Assembly (NCBI RefSeq): GCF_007992495.1 | Contig: NZ_BKAJ01000033.1 | Location: forward strand, 1-64,000 | Length of the DNA stretch: 64,000 bases | Source of the DNA: Reyranella soli | GTDB lineage: Bacteria > Pseudomonadota > Alphaproteobacteria > Reyranellales > Reyranellaceae | Reading direction: 5' to 3' | Shown: piece by piece, positions 1 through 7,629 of the stretch | Layout of the letters: every line of letters starts with the position of its first letter | Numbering within the stretch: position 1 is the first letter of the stretch | Position numbers and translations under genes: made by a program | Notes under the pieces: model-generated | Seen by the model: the letters and a program-made list of their open reading frames with translations, nothing else | The model's database searches: none | What the model was told of the DNA's origin: nothing

Positions 1-160
1 GGAGTAGGTCATCGGGATCGTTCCTGCGGTAAGATTCAATGGGGCAGACCATAGGCGGAGCCCGGTCCTCTTGCCAACAGCTCCGGCGCGTGTCGATTGC
101 TCCATCCGCGCCGAGCGTCAGGCGGATCCGCGCCTTGAAAAGTTTGCCGCATACCGTCTG

Positions 161-230
161 GTGTCATCCCGAGCGAAGCGAGGGACCTTTCCTGCGGCCT
201 TAAAGGCCCCTCGCTGCGCTCGGGGTGACA
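161..230. repeat. Intergenic palindrome, GTCATCCCGAGCGAAGCGAG family
   Basis: The arms run inward as a GTCATCCCGAGCGAAGCGAG-type sequence and its near reverse complement, with a short centre. Related copies lie at 53996-54070 and inside the nested element at 55952-56096. A more distant palindrome is at 3303-3360. It behaves like a dispersed REP-like element and carries no reading frame. Confidence 0.75.
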
Positions 231-301
231 CTAGGGCCAAAACTCAATAATGCGTGGTCGTCCACTTCCGCTTTCGGGCCGACTCCAGACTTTGCTCACG
301 C
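231..301 (+). repeat. Left copy of a 71-bp inverted repeat
   Basis: This copy matches the reverse complement of 1349-1419 at 67 of 71 positions. The mismatches fall at repeat positions 7, 14, 21 and 36. The pair encloses the OmpA-like lipoprotein gene and about 1.05 kb of sequence. No transposase lies between the copies. Confidence 0.85.
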
Positions 302-373
302 GAAACACTTCGTCAGAGTTTGACCCATTGCGTCATTTGCGACGCCCTGAGGAGTTCGGTCTCCATCGAAGCG

Positions 374-407
374 CAAAAAAAGGCGGCCCTCGCAGGAGGA
401 CCGCCTT
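374..407 (-). terminator. Rho-independent terminator of the OmpA-like gene
   Basis: Read on the minus strand, a 10-bp stem (AAGGCGGTCC with GGGCCGCCTT, one G-T pair) is followed by a run of seven T. It sits 27 bases beyond the stop codon of the minus-strand lipoprotein gene. Confidence 0.8.
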
Positions 408-433
408 CTACAGTCTACTCGAGCCGGATCGGG

Positions 434-1051
434 CTACAAGTAGCGCGACGGCAACACAACCCTGTCGTCCGTCAGTATCTGCTCCAGCACCGTGATGCCC
501 GCGTCGTAATTTCCGGCATCGCACTGGGCGATCGCCTGCGGCGCCGGACCCTGTGCGCCCGTCCGGGAATACGAACGCCACTTCCTGGCAAGCGCGGCGC
601 AATAGTCCTTGTCGCTCATGACCGGCCGCCCAATGACCGTGATGTGAACACTGCGGTTAAGCCGGTCGGGGACCTGGTCGGCGGTGGGGACCGGCAGGCT
701 TTCCTCACCCAGGCTGCCCGACCGGATCGCAGACTCCGGCACGCCGGCGCGCATCAGCGCGGCCTTCACGGCCGCCGTGCGCGCCATGGAAAGCCGCAGG
801 TTCATCCCCTGATCGCCGACGCGGTCGGCATGGCCTTTCACGAGCACGTTGGTGCCGCCCTGCTTGAAGGTTGCGGAGGCCTGGGCAATCGTCGCCTGCC
901 CATCAGGCAATATGTCCGATTGACCGGTGTTGAAGTACACGACGTACAACTGTCTCACCTGCGTGGGCGGCGGGCTGGCCATCTGCGGCTGCTGTTGGCA
1001 AGCCGCCAGCAGCAGTCCGACCGCCGACGCGATCAGGAACTTCTTCAGCAT
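434..1051 (-). CDS. OmpA-family lipoprotein
   Basis: This is a 205-residue protein. Residues 1-18 form a lipoprotein signal peptide with a lipobox (LLLAAC, Cys18), so it should be anchored in the outer membrane. Residues about 40-140 form an OmpA-like peptidoglycan-binding domain: a YFNTGQSDIL strand, a KGHAD motif and the LSMARTAAVKAAL helix correspond to the family's conserved segments, ending in a LNRSVHITV strand. The C-terminal 60 residues are unassigned. It probably links the envelope to peptidoglycan. A terminator follows directly, so it is monocistronic. The gene lies between 71-bp inverted repeats. The function of this particular paralogue is unknown. Confidence 0.85.
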   Translation of the reverse strand: MLKKFLIASAVGLLLAACQQQPQMASPPPTQVRQLYVVYFNTGQSDILPDGQATIAQASATFKQGGTNVLVKGHADRVGDQGMNLRLSMARTAAVKAALMRAGVPESAIRSGSLGEESLPVPTADQVPDRLNRSVHITVIGRPVMSDKDYCAALARKWRSYSRTGAQGPAPQAIAQCDAGNYDAGITVLEQILTDDRVVLPSRYL

Positions 1052-1348
1052 GTGTATCTCCCCTCATTTTGTCCCGGCATCCGGGTGGTTCGGTACGCAA
1101 GGGAGACACAGCGTCCCCCAACGCCCGAGGGGCGATGGTACGATCAGGCACCGCGGACCGCAAACGGGCACTTCCCGATGGGAGGGCGCCGTGCACCGGC
1201 AGTGCAGTCCCCGCCGGTCGGCGGAAAAGGATCTGCTGACCGACATCACCTCGCCCGGGGCGTCATGGCCGGTTTCGCTGTGGCGGTGCTGACCTGGATC
1301 GAGACTGTGCCGATGTCGGCTATTGGCCCATCTCTGACGATCAGCTCA

Positions 1349-1419
1349 GCGTGAGCAAAGTCTGGAGTCGGCCCGAAAGCGGACGTGGACGACCACGCTT
1401 TATTGGGTTTTGCCCCTAG
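1349..1419 (-). repeat. Right copy of the 71-bp inverted repeat
   Basis: This is the reverse-complement partner of 231-301 (67/71 identity). It begins GCGTGAGCAAAGTCTGG and ends TTGCCCCTAG. It lies 300 bp upstream of the lipoprotein start codon. Confidence 0.85.
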
Positions 1420-2405
1420 TCGATGACCGCCCGCATCACCGCCACCCATTCGTCCAGGATTGGCAAGATCGTGCCCGCTTTTCCGATGGCAGGCTGGTGG
1501 GCCGCGCGACCTAAGCCGGAATCGGGTTGACTTCGTCACCGGATATTGTGGCTTATCTCCGCCGACGCTCTTCGAGAGGATCGGCATAATGGTCGCTGTA
1601 AAGCCCAACAGCTGGCGGCCAGAGTCCTCGGCCACGCATCAAGGATGCGCCCGAGTGCCGGTGAGGCCTACAGCGACCTTCGTCGCGTCCGGACCGGCCC
1701 AACGGTCGGCAACCGGATACGGATGGGGGACGCCAAGGGGGCCACCGGGCCTGTCGGTCCTGGGAAAGACGTCACGAACTGCCATCGCGTCCGGACGACG
1801 TCTCCGGAGACGAGGCACGCACATACGCGCCGGTCCGTTCGACCGATCGGGACGGCGCCATCGATGACGGCGACTTCCATGACCAGGAGGTGATGCACGC
1901 ATACACACGTTTTCCGCAGTGCTGGGACTGTGGTGCCGCGCTGGGCCCAGCCGGCGTCCACAGTACTCGTCTCCAGTGTCTTGTTTCGGGTCGCGTAAGC
2001 GTCGACATATCGGTGCCCCTGGGTATCGCTCGCTCTATTCATCGTTCGATGTGCGATCGTGTCGGCTCGGTTGGCCCTGCCGGAGCCCAGCGCCGCCACG
2101 TTGGCCTCGTGGATTGTCGCTGGGCTCCCGGAGCTCGACAAAACATTGGACGCTCCGGTGTCTACTGTTTCGCCAGGGTTCCCCGATCCGCCACCGAAAA
2201 CTCTGTAGGGCCCCGGCCGGCACCCAGAGTTTTCCTCTCTAATGTTTCCGGGCGGCCGGGCCGACGTTCGGTCGCCACACGACGTGGTTATCAGGCAGGA
2301 CTTGATGGATGCCGACATTCGGCCGATGCTATTGGCGAGAGTGGTTCTCCGTAATGCTACACGCGCCCGCCGCAATCTGCGGGGCGACAGATGAGGAGCC
2401 AGATC
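1420..2405. other. Long non-coding stretch with degenerate repeat blocks
   Basis: I see no convincing gene here. The longer open frames lack family resemblance and ribosome sites. Short blocks recur at 19060-19290. One is a 35-base block near 1806-1842 (about 30/35 identical to 19067-19101). Others are a CCTACAGCGACC block near 1668 and an AACATTGGACG-TCCGGTGTCT block near 2142-2162. A hairpin with a perfect 10-bp stem (GAAAACTCTG / CAGAGTTTTC) occupies 2196-2234 and is followed by pyrimidine-rich sequence, so it could be a terminator. The stretch resembles decayed mobile or repetitive DNA. Confidence 0.5.
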
Positions 2406-3287
2406 ATGAGCGTTGCCGCGGCGAGGCTTCCCACCCAGGCCATGAGGATCGAGAAGGTCAAGGAGCACATCGGCGCCATTGTCACGGGTATCGACCTTGC
2501 GCATCCCCTCGACGGCGCGACGCGGAAGAGGCTCTACGATGCTGTCGTCGAGAACGTGGTTCTGGTGATTCGCGGGCAGGAGCATCTCACTCCGGGCCAG
2601 CTGCAAGCCGCTGGCGAAATGTTCGGCGAGCTGATGGAGGACCAGAACCGGCGCTATCTGGTTGACGGCTTTCCGTTGATCAGTGTGCTCGACAACCGTC
2701 ACCTGGACAGCAAGGGCCAGCCGGCGAAAGTCGGCGGCAATGCCACCTGGCACACCGACCACACCAACCAGGAACTGCCGCCCAAGTTCACCATGCTGTA
2801 TGCGGTGGCCGTGCCGGACAGGGGTGGCGGGACGTCGGTTTGCAACGCGCGTGACGGCTACGAAGCGCTTCCAGACGATGTGAAGCTCAGGATCGTCGAC
2901 GCGAAGACTGAGAATACGCTGATCAGCAGCGCGCGGATGAAGACAGGCAATCCGGATATCGTGAAGGCCCAGCTCGCGTCGACGAAGCCGCCGACGGTGC
3001 ATCCCCTGGTCCGCACCCACCCGGAGACCGGCACCAAGGCAGCGTGGTTTCACAAGGCCAAGACCGAGACGGTGACCGGCATGTCGCCCGAGGAAACCCA
3101 GGATTTTCTGCAGGATCTGACCGACAAGATCACGCAGCCGCAATTCTGCTATACGCACGAGTACAAGAAGGGCGATCTGCTGATCATCGATGACCGCGCC
3201 TCATTGCATAAAGCCGGCTTCGATTACGATCACAGCCAGCATCGCCGCCTGTACCGGATGCTGGTGCGGGGCGACCGTCCCTACTGA
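2406..3287 (+). CDS. TauD/TfdA-family Fe(II)/2-oxoglutarate dioxygenase
   Basis: This enzyme is predicted to hydroxylate a small organic acid, using 2-oxoglutarate and O2 with a mononuclear non-haem iron. The iron-binding HxD motif is visible as WHTDHT about residue 115, and the distal histidine as LHKAGFDY near the C-terminus, followed by the RRLYRM strand typical of the family. The length, 293 residues, is normal. The start at 2406 is preferred over the in-frame ATG at 2391 because AGGAG at 2394-2398 sits 7 bases before it. The substrate (taurine, 2,4-D-like or other) cannot be told from sequence. The long non-coding stretch upstream suggests it is transcribed alone. Confidence 0.88.
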   Translation: MSVAAARLPTQAMRIEKVKEHIGAIVTGIDLAHPLDGATRKRLYDAVVENVVLVIRGQEHLTPGQLQAAGEMFGELMEDQNRRYLVDGFPLISVLDNRHLDSKGQPAKVGGNATWHTDHTNQELPPKFTMLYAVAVPDRGGGTSVCNARDGYEALPDDVKLRIVDAKTENTLISSARMKTGNPDIVKAQLASTKPPTVHPLVRTHPETGTKAAWFHKAKTETVTGMSPEETQDFLQDLTDKITQPQFCYTHEYKKGDLLIIDDRASLHKAGFDYDHSQHRRLYRMLVRGDRPY

Positions 3288-3302
3288 GGAACGCTGAGTT
3301 TA

Positions 3303-3360
3303 GCTCCGTCGTCCCGACCGGAGCCGAGCGCAGCGAGGCGTAGTGGAGGGACGACGGAGC
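3303..3360. repeat. Intergenic palindrome between convergent genes
   Basis: The outer arms GCTCCGTCGTCCC (3303-3315) and GGGACGACGGAGC (3348-3360) are perfect complements. The inner part (CCGAGCGCAGCGAGG) resembles the GAGCGAAGCGAGG palindrome family. It sits between converging genes and could also act as a bidirectional terminator. Confidence 0.7.
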
Positions 3361-3380
3361 CGACTTGAACTCATCACGCT

Positions 3381-3947
3381 CTAACTCGCCGACAGACGGG
3401 ACACCCAGGCGGACACCGTGTCGCCGCTGCTCATGTCGTTCTGGACCAGGCCATCGATCATGAAGGTCGGTGAGACATGGATGCCGTTCTGACGGGCATA
3501 TTTCGTGTGTCGCTTGACCTCCTGGTCGAGCTTGGGGAGGGCGTAGGCCTCGGCAAGCTTCAGGCCCGAATATTCCTCGACGCGCGCAATGACGTCGGCG
3601 GGTGACAACTCGAGAAGGGGCCCGCTGCAATGATCGGCGGGTTCGAACTGGTCACGGTGAGCGGCGACACCGGCCAGCACCTTCCTGGCGGCGTCTTTGC
3701 CTTCCGGGAGCGTGGAAGCGGCGAGGGCGCAGCGCGTGATCACGCCGGAAAAGAGATGCCATGGCTGCGAGTGCAGCCAGATCTTGAGGGTGACGTTGTC
3801 GGCGCCCGCCGATTGCAAGGTCTCGTCGAGCTTGCCGAAGGCCTTCGCGGAGAACGGGCAGGTCGGTTCGAGGAACACCTCGAAGACCTTCGATCCTTGC
3901 CCCCAGGTCAGGGGTTCCGCACGCCACGCCGTATTCTGTTCAACCAT
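3381..3947 (-). CDS. DsbA-like thioredoxin-fold protein with CPFS active site
   Basis: This is a 188-residue thioredoxin-fold protein of the DsbA/2-hydroxychromene isomerase class. The active-site segment is C30-P-F-S33: the second cysteine of CxxC is replaced by serine, so it cannot form the usual disulfide. A cis-proline loop is present (VSPTFMIDG). No signal peptide is visible, so a cytoplasmic role, for example as a monothiol reductase or isomerase, is likelier than periplasmic oxidation. Start: ATG at 3947 has AAGGA 7 bases upstream, while the longer GTG frame at 3986 would overlap the preceding gene. It follows the SDR gene on the same strand with about 35 bases between them, so they are probably co-transcribed. 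Confidence 0.75.
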   Translation of the reverse strand: MVEQNTAWRAEPLTWGQGSKVFEVFLEPTCPFSAKAFGKLDETLQSAGADNVTLKIWLHSQPWHLFSGVITRCALAASTLPEGKDAARKVLAGVAAHRDQFEPADHCSGPLLELSPADVIARVEEYSGLKLAEAYALPKLDQEVKRHTKYARQNGIHVSPTFMIDGLVQNDMSSGDTVSAWVSRLSAS

Positions 3948-3982
3948 GTGTTCATCCTTGCTTCCAGGAACGCCCTGCTTTC

Positions 3983-4774
3983 TCACATCGCCGTCATGCC
4001 ACCGTCCACGAACAGCAGGGCGCCGGTGACGTAGGAGGCATCGTCGGAGGCCAGGAAAAGGATCGCGGCGGCGACCTCCTCGGGCCGGCCCGGCCGCTTC
4101 AGCATGGTGCCTCGTGCCGCCTGGGCGTTGTATTGCTCGACGGTCTCGCCAGCCGCCGCGATGCGGCGCTCATGGAACGGCGTGAAGATCGGCCCAGGAC
4201 CGACCGCGTTCACGCGAATGCCCTCGGGCGAGTGGTCGGCGGCGAGCGCCCGAGTCAGGCCCGCGATCGCGGCCTTGGTCGTGTCGTACTGCAGGTTGCC
4301 GCCACCGGCGACGACGGAGCGGACGGAGGCGACGTTGACGATGGCGCCGCCCTTGTTCTGGCGCATCAGCGGAACCGCCGCCTTGGCACAGAAGGCGTAA
4401 CTCATCAGGTTGACGTTGAGGATCTCGTTCCAGCTCGCCGCGCTCGCCTCGTCGATCTTCTCGTATTTGCGGATGCCGGCATTGTTGACGAGGATGTCGA
4501 GGCGCCCGAACTGCTGCGCTGCACCGTTGACGAAGGCGAGGCACGCGTCCTCGGTACCGACGTCGGCCTGCGTGAAGGCAACCGTGGCGCCTGTGGCCGT
4601 GGGCTTGAGTTCGGTCGCCATGCGGAGCTCGGTCGCCAGGCGGTTGCCGCGGGCGCCGTCCCGGTCGCAGAACGCCACGCTCGCGCCCTCGGCGAAGAAA
4701 CGCCTGACCGTCGCTTCGCCGATTCCCGACGCCCCACCCGTCACCACTGCGACCTTGCCGTCGAGCCGTCCCAT
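3983..4774 (-). CDS. SDR-family NAD(P)-dependent oxidoreductase
   Basis: This is a classical short-chain dehydrogenase (263 residues from the ATG at 4774; a GTG two codons earlier is possible). The cofactor motif TGGASGIG follows the first strand, NNAG marks strand 4, the catalytic tyrosine and lysine are in YDTTK, and the C-terminal YVTGALLFVDGG segment is typical of FabG-like members. It lies upstream of the DsbA-like gene. The substrate is unknown. Confidence 0.88.
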   Translation of the reverse strand: MGRLDGKVAVVTGGASGIGEATVRRFFAEGASVAFCDRDGARGNRLATELRMATELKPTATGATVAFTQADVGTEDACLAFVNGAAQQFGRLDILVNNAGIRKYEKIDEASAASWNEILNVNLMSYAFCAKAAVPLMRQNKGGAIVNVASVRSVVAGGGNLQYDTTKAAIAGLTRALAADHSPEGIRVNAVGPGPIFTPFHERRIAAAGETVEQYNAQAARGTMLKRPGRPEEVAAAILFLASDDASYVTGALLFVDGGMTAM

Positions 4775-4951
4775 GTTCACCGCCTTTCATTACGTCTGAC
4801 CTGAGAAGAATGCAGCGCATCATTCGACCGGTCAAAACCACTGTGCCGGGGCAGGTTGATAGCACTGCTGGCAATAGTTTCTGCGGATTTGACCCCTCTA
4901 CGGGGCGCAAAAACCCGCGAAAACGAAACTGGCCGATCTTGACCGCAGTAC

Positions 4952-4978
4952 TTGACTAACATGCACTTTGGTTATATT
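4952..4978 (+). promoter_or_regulatory. Sigma70-like promoter pointing into a gene-poor stretch
   Basis: TTGACT at 4952-4957 and TATATT at 4973-4978 are separated by 15 bases (16 if CTTGAC is taken as -35). The next 300 bases hold no large gene, only the small ORF at 5147-5275. The 3' half, CTTTGGTTATATTG, resembles the promoters before 49062 and 56161. Confidence 0.4.
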
Positions 4979-5146
4979 GTCGGCCCGTTGCGCGGGTTCC
5001 CCGCGCTCCCGCTCTATGCATCGTTTATCCGATCGTGTGCCAGACGGCTCCTGCCCGGGAGTTGGTCATCGTCCGGCTGCCGTTCAGCCTGACGGGGAGC
5101 GATGATCTTCCGTAGGGGGTGCCGTCCAGCGGAGGGTCAGCAGAAA

Positions 5147-5275
5147 ATGCATAAAATGCAGAAAATTCAAAAGCGGCGTGAATTCAATGGTTTGGCGGAC
5201 AACGGCCGACCTGCAAAAAATATGCAGAAAATGCAGAAATTCACGAGCGAGGCGGTACGCCTCAGCCATTCATGA
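5147..5275 (+). CDS. Possible 42-residue peptide with Met-Gln-Lys repeats
   Basis: This small frame starts 10 bases after GGAGGG (5131-5136). The DNA repeats ATGCAGAAA/ATGCATAAA units at 5147-5166 and 5222-5239, so the peptide has two MxKMQK clusters (residues 1-6 and 26-31) with basic residues between. No family is recognised. The A-rich repeats contrast with the GC-rich surroundings. A candidate promoter lies at 4952-4978. It may be a real small gene, or the repeats may be the functional element of a small RNA. Confidence 0.3.
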   Translation: MHKMQKIQKRREFNGLADNGRPAKNMQKMQKFTSEAVRLSHS

Positions 5276-5284
5276 TTCGCTGTC

Positions 5285-6118
5285 CTAATAAGACGTCGTC
5301 CAGCTCGTCTCGAGCGCCGCCTCTAGGCGGCGGTGCCGCGCCTTGATCGTGTCGACCGGCACGGCGCTGACGAAGGCGTAGAAGGTCTTGTTGCGGATCG
5401 CATCGACCACCCGCTCGCCGACCAGCTTCGGGTCGATGCCGGTCCGCGCCAGGCGCTCCGCCAGGACCGCCTCGTCGGTCGGGCGCACCTGCGGGCCGCC
5501 GAGGTGATCGGGGCGGTTGCTCGCGCCCCGCGCAATGTTGGTGGCGATCGGACCCGGGCACAGCACGGTCACGCCGACATTCGTGCCTTCGAGCTCGTGC
5601 TCCAGCGCCTCCGACAGCGACAGCACGGCGTACTTGCTCATCGAGTACGGCCCCTGGTTGGTGCCGCGGCGATTCTGCGTGGCCGCGACCGAGGCGGTGT
5701 TGACGATGTGGCCGGCCTCGCCGTGCTTCAGGATCGCCGGCACGAAGTGGCGGATGCCGTGGATGACGCCCCAGACATTGACGCCCATGACGAACGCCCA
5801 GTCGGCCAACGACACGTCCACCAGCCGCGTGCCGTGCATCGGCACGCCGGCGTTGTTGCAGGCGATGTGGAGCTTGCCGAAACGACGCTCCGCCTCGGCC
5901 AGCGCGTCGATCACCGACTGCTCCTGGGTGACGTCGATCCTGACCGGGAGCACCTGCTTGTTGGTGCCGGACAGACGATGCGCCGCCTGCTCCACCGCGT
6001 CCTTCTGGATGTCGGCCATCGCCACGTTGGCGCCGGCTTCGGCGAGGGCGGTGGCGATGCCGAGGCCGATGCCCGAGGCGGCGCCGGTGACGATGGCAGT
6101 CTTACCGGAAATCTCCAT
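5285..6118 (-). CDS. SDR-family oxidoreductase
   Basis: This is a 277-residue short-chain dehydrogenase. TGAASGIG is the nucleotide-binding motif, CNNAG follows strand 4, and the catalytic pair is in YSMSK. The C-terminal extension of about 40 residues beyond the LCPGPIATNI substrate loop is longer than in FabG and resembles SDRs acting on lipid or steroid-like alcohols. GGAGG lies about 9 bases before the ATG. The neighbouring Crp/Fnr regulator gene lies just upstream on the same strand, 56 bases away, so the two may share transcripts. Confidence 0.87.
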   Translation of the reverse strand: MEISGKTAIVTGAASGIGLGIATALAEAGANVAMADIQKDAVEQAAHRLSGTNKQVLPVRIDVTQEQSVIDALAEAERRFGKLHIACNNAGVPMHGTRLVDVSLADWAFVMGVNVWGVIHGIRHFVPAILKHGEAGHIVNTASVAATQNRRGTNQGPYSMSKYAVLSLSEALEHELEGTNVGVTVLCPGPIATNIARGASNRPDHLGGPQVRPTDEAVLAERLARTGIDPKLVGERVVDAIRNKTFYAFVSAVPVDTIKARHRRLEAALETSWTTSY

Positions 6119-6174
6119 GCCTATGACCTCCAGAGGCGCCGCGGCGCGATGGTTGCTCGCTCATGCTAGAGCAC

Positions 6175-6873
6175 CTAGCGAAAGACTTTTGCCTCGCACT
6201 CGAGTTTCGCCTCGTCAATTACGTAAACGGTCGGCGACTGCTGATCGATGATCTTGCGCTTTTTCCACTCGCTTATGATTCGGCTGACGTTCTCTCGCGC
6301 CACATCGGCCAGGGCAGCCAGATCCTCCTGGCGAAGCTTGTAGCGGATGACTATTTGGCCCGGCGTCCCTGCAGGCTCTCCAAGGTGTTTAGCGAACTGA
6401 AGCAGAGCGTGCGCGACGCGTGCTTTGAGCGAAAGGAAGCTCGCGGCCGCTGCCTCTACATCGGCTTGGCGCAGACGCGCGACGAGAATGGTAACAAGGT
6501 GACTGTATATCTCGGGATGACGGTGCAAGGTTTCGAGGAAAGTTCTGCGCGCCATGAAGATCAATCTACTGTCCCTGAGCGCTTGAACTGTAGCCGACCT
6601 TGGTAGTCCGTCTATCATTGCGAGTTCGCCGACGATCGATCCGGGTCCGAGAATCGCGAGAATGCGCTCCGAGCCCTGATGTGATGCCACGCTGACCTTG
6701 AGCACGCCCTCTTCGAGCCAATAGCAGCCATCGCCTACCGCGCCAACTTCGAAGAGTGTGTGCCCCCTTTCAAGGGATATTGCCGGTGCATTCGCCAGCA
6801 TCCATGAGGCGTATTTGTCGGGCAATCCGGACAGGAGGTTGTTGGAAGCGAAGAAGCTGGCGCGGGATGGCAT
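6175..6873 (-). CDS. Crp/Fnr-family regulator, FixK-like
   Basis: This is a 232-residue transcription factor with an N-terminal cyclic-nucleotide-binding-like beta roll (GDGCYWLEEGVLKV; GSIVGELAMIDGLPRSATV) and a C-terminal winged helix. The recognition helix reads RENVSRIISEW: E-x-x-S-R is the FNR/FixK signature that reads TTGAT half-sites. The N-terminal cysteine cluster of oxygen-sensing FNR is absent, as in FixK. Start: ATG at 6873 follows AGGTTGAG. The longer frame to 6954 would run through the CRP-type site. FixK-type boxes occur upstream of several genes at 9-18 kb, making this a candidate local regulator. The link is inference. Confidence 0.87.
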   Translation of the reverse strand: MPSRASFFASNNLLSGLPDKYASWMLANAPAISLERGHTLFEVGAVGDGCYWLEEGVLKVSVASHQGSERILAILGPGSIVGELAMIDGLPRSATVQALRDSRLIFMARRTFLETLHRHPEIYSHLVTILVARLRQADVEAAAASFLSLKARVAHALLQFAKHLGEPAGTPGQIVIRYKLRQEDLAALADVARENVSRIISEWKKRKIIDQQSPTVYVIDEAKLECEAKVFR

Positions 6874-6914
6874 TCTCAACCTGCCAAAATAAAGCCGGAT
6901 GCTCGGCACAAAAA

Positions 6915-6930
6915 TGTGACGCCGATCACA
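6915..6930. promoter_or_regulatory. Perfect CRP-type site TGTGA-N6-TCACA
   Basis: TGTGACGCCGATCACA is an exact match to the two CRP half-sites. Its centre is about 50 bp before the start of the Crp/Fnr regulator gene (minus strand) and about 217 bp before the plus-strand gene at 7140. It may serve autoregulation or cAMP-CRP control of the regulator. Confidence 0.7.
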
Positions 6931-7139
6931 GCGTCGTGACGAGACGGCGCCCATACTCCATACATTATTGGGAGTTGGAACCGCCAGTAGTTAAACCCCT
7001 GAGACGGGCAGCGGCGAGCGTGCGGGCGGCGGAAGACGTAGATCGCCCCGGTTGGCCAGCGGGGACGGTGCGCGGGGAAGACGACGGGTTGCTTCGACAT
7101 CGTTGCCTTTATGGCGTGGGCACAGGCCGGGGAGGGCTC

Positions 7140-7568
7140 ATGCTGGTATTCATCGATACGCCAAAATTCCTTCGCGTTTTCCGACTGCTACGGTCGCCAG
7201 ACGACACACCCAAGCGTGTACGAATTGGCCGCCTGATGAAGGCTGGCTACGAGTTCCAGATCGACGATGGATTTTCAGTCGATGCTGAAGAGCAGGCTCA
7301 GATCGACAGCGTGGCGGAAACGCTCAAGGACGCCGATGCTCATTTGTTGCGGGCAGACGCGCTGCGCTTTCCGGAAATCGCCAGGCGGACGAGGGAGTAT
7401 TACGTAAACCACGCTACGGACGTCGAGAAGCAACTGATCGCAACAGCGGCCATCGAAATCACTCGCGCGGTTCGCAAAGCCGACAAGCAAGGCGAAGAAG
7501 AGTCCTCAAAGGAGGCGGTCGCCCACGCTGCTGGCTTACGCTCGTCAAACGTGACGACGTCGAATTGA
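7140..7568 (+). CDS. Hypothetical protein, 142 residues
   Basis: I do not recognise a family. The start at 7140 is set by GGAGGG at 7131-7136. The protein opens with a hydrophobic strand (MLVFIDTPKFLRVFRLL), then is mostly charged and helical, with YVNHATDVEKQLIATAAIEITRAV in two parts near the C-terminus and a charged QGEEESSKEA tail. It has no signal peptide or membrane segment. It is divergent from the Crp/Fnr regulator, with the CRP-type site in the shared upstream region. Confidence 0.55.
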   Translation: MLVFIDTPKFLRVFRLLRSPDDTPKRVRIGRLMKAGYEFQIDDGFSVDAEEQAQIDSVAETLKDADAHLLRADALRFPEIARRTREYYVNHATDVEKQLIATAAIEITRAVRKADKQGEEESSKEAVAHAAGLRSSNVTTSN

Positions 7569-7629
7569 TGGGATTAGGTGTCTGAAACCCATCGGCGCGC
7601 GGGCGCCGGGTTAGCGTGCAACAGAGACA

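Noticed and set aside
1246..1635. A 129-codon minus-strand frame that reads through the right 71-bp repeat
   Set aside because: The peptide from the repeat is an accident of translating the repeat, and there is no ribosome site or family match.
1668..3158. A 496-codon minus-strand frame
   Set aside because: It is antisense to the TauD-like dioxygenase, lacks a ribosome site, and shows histidine/arginine-rich shadow composition.
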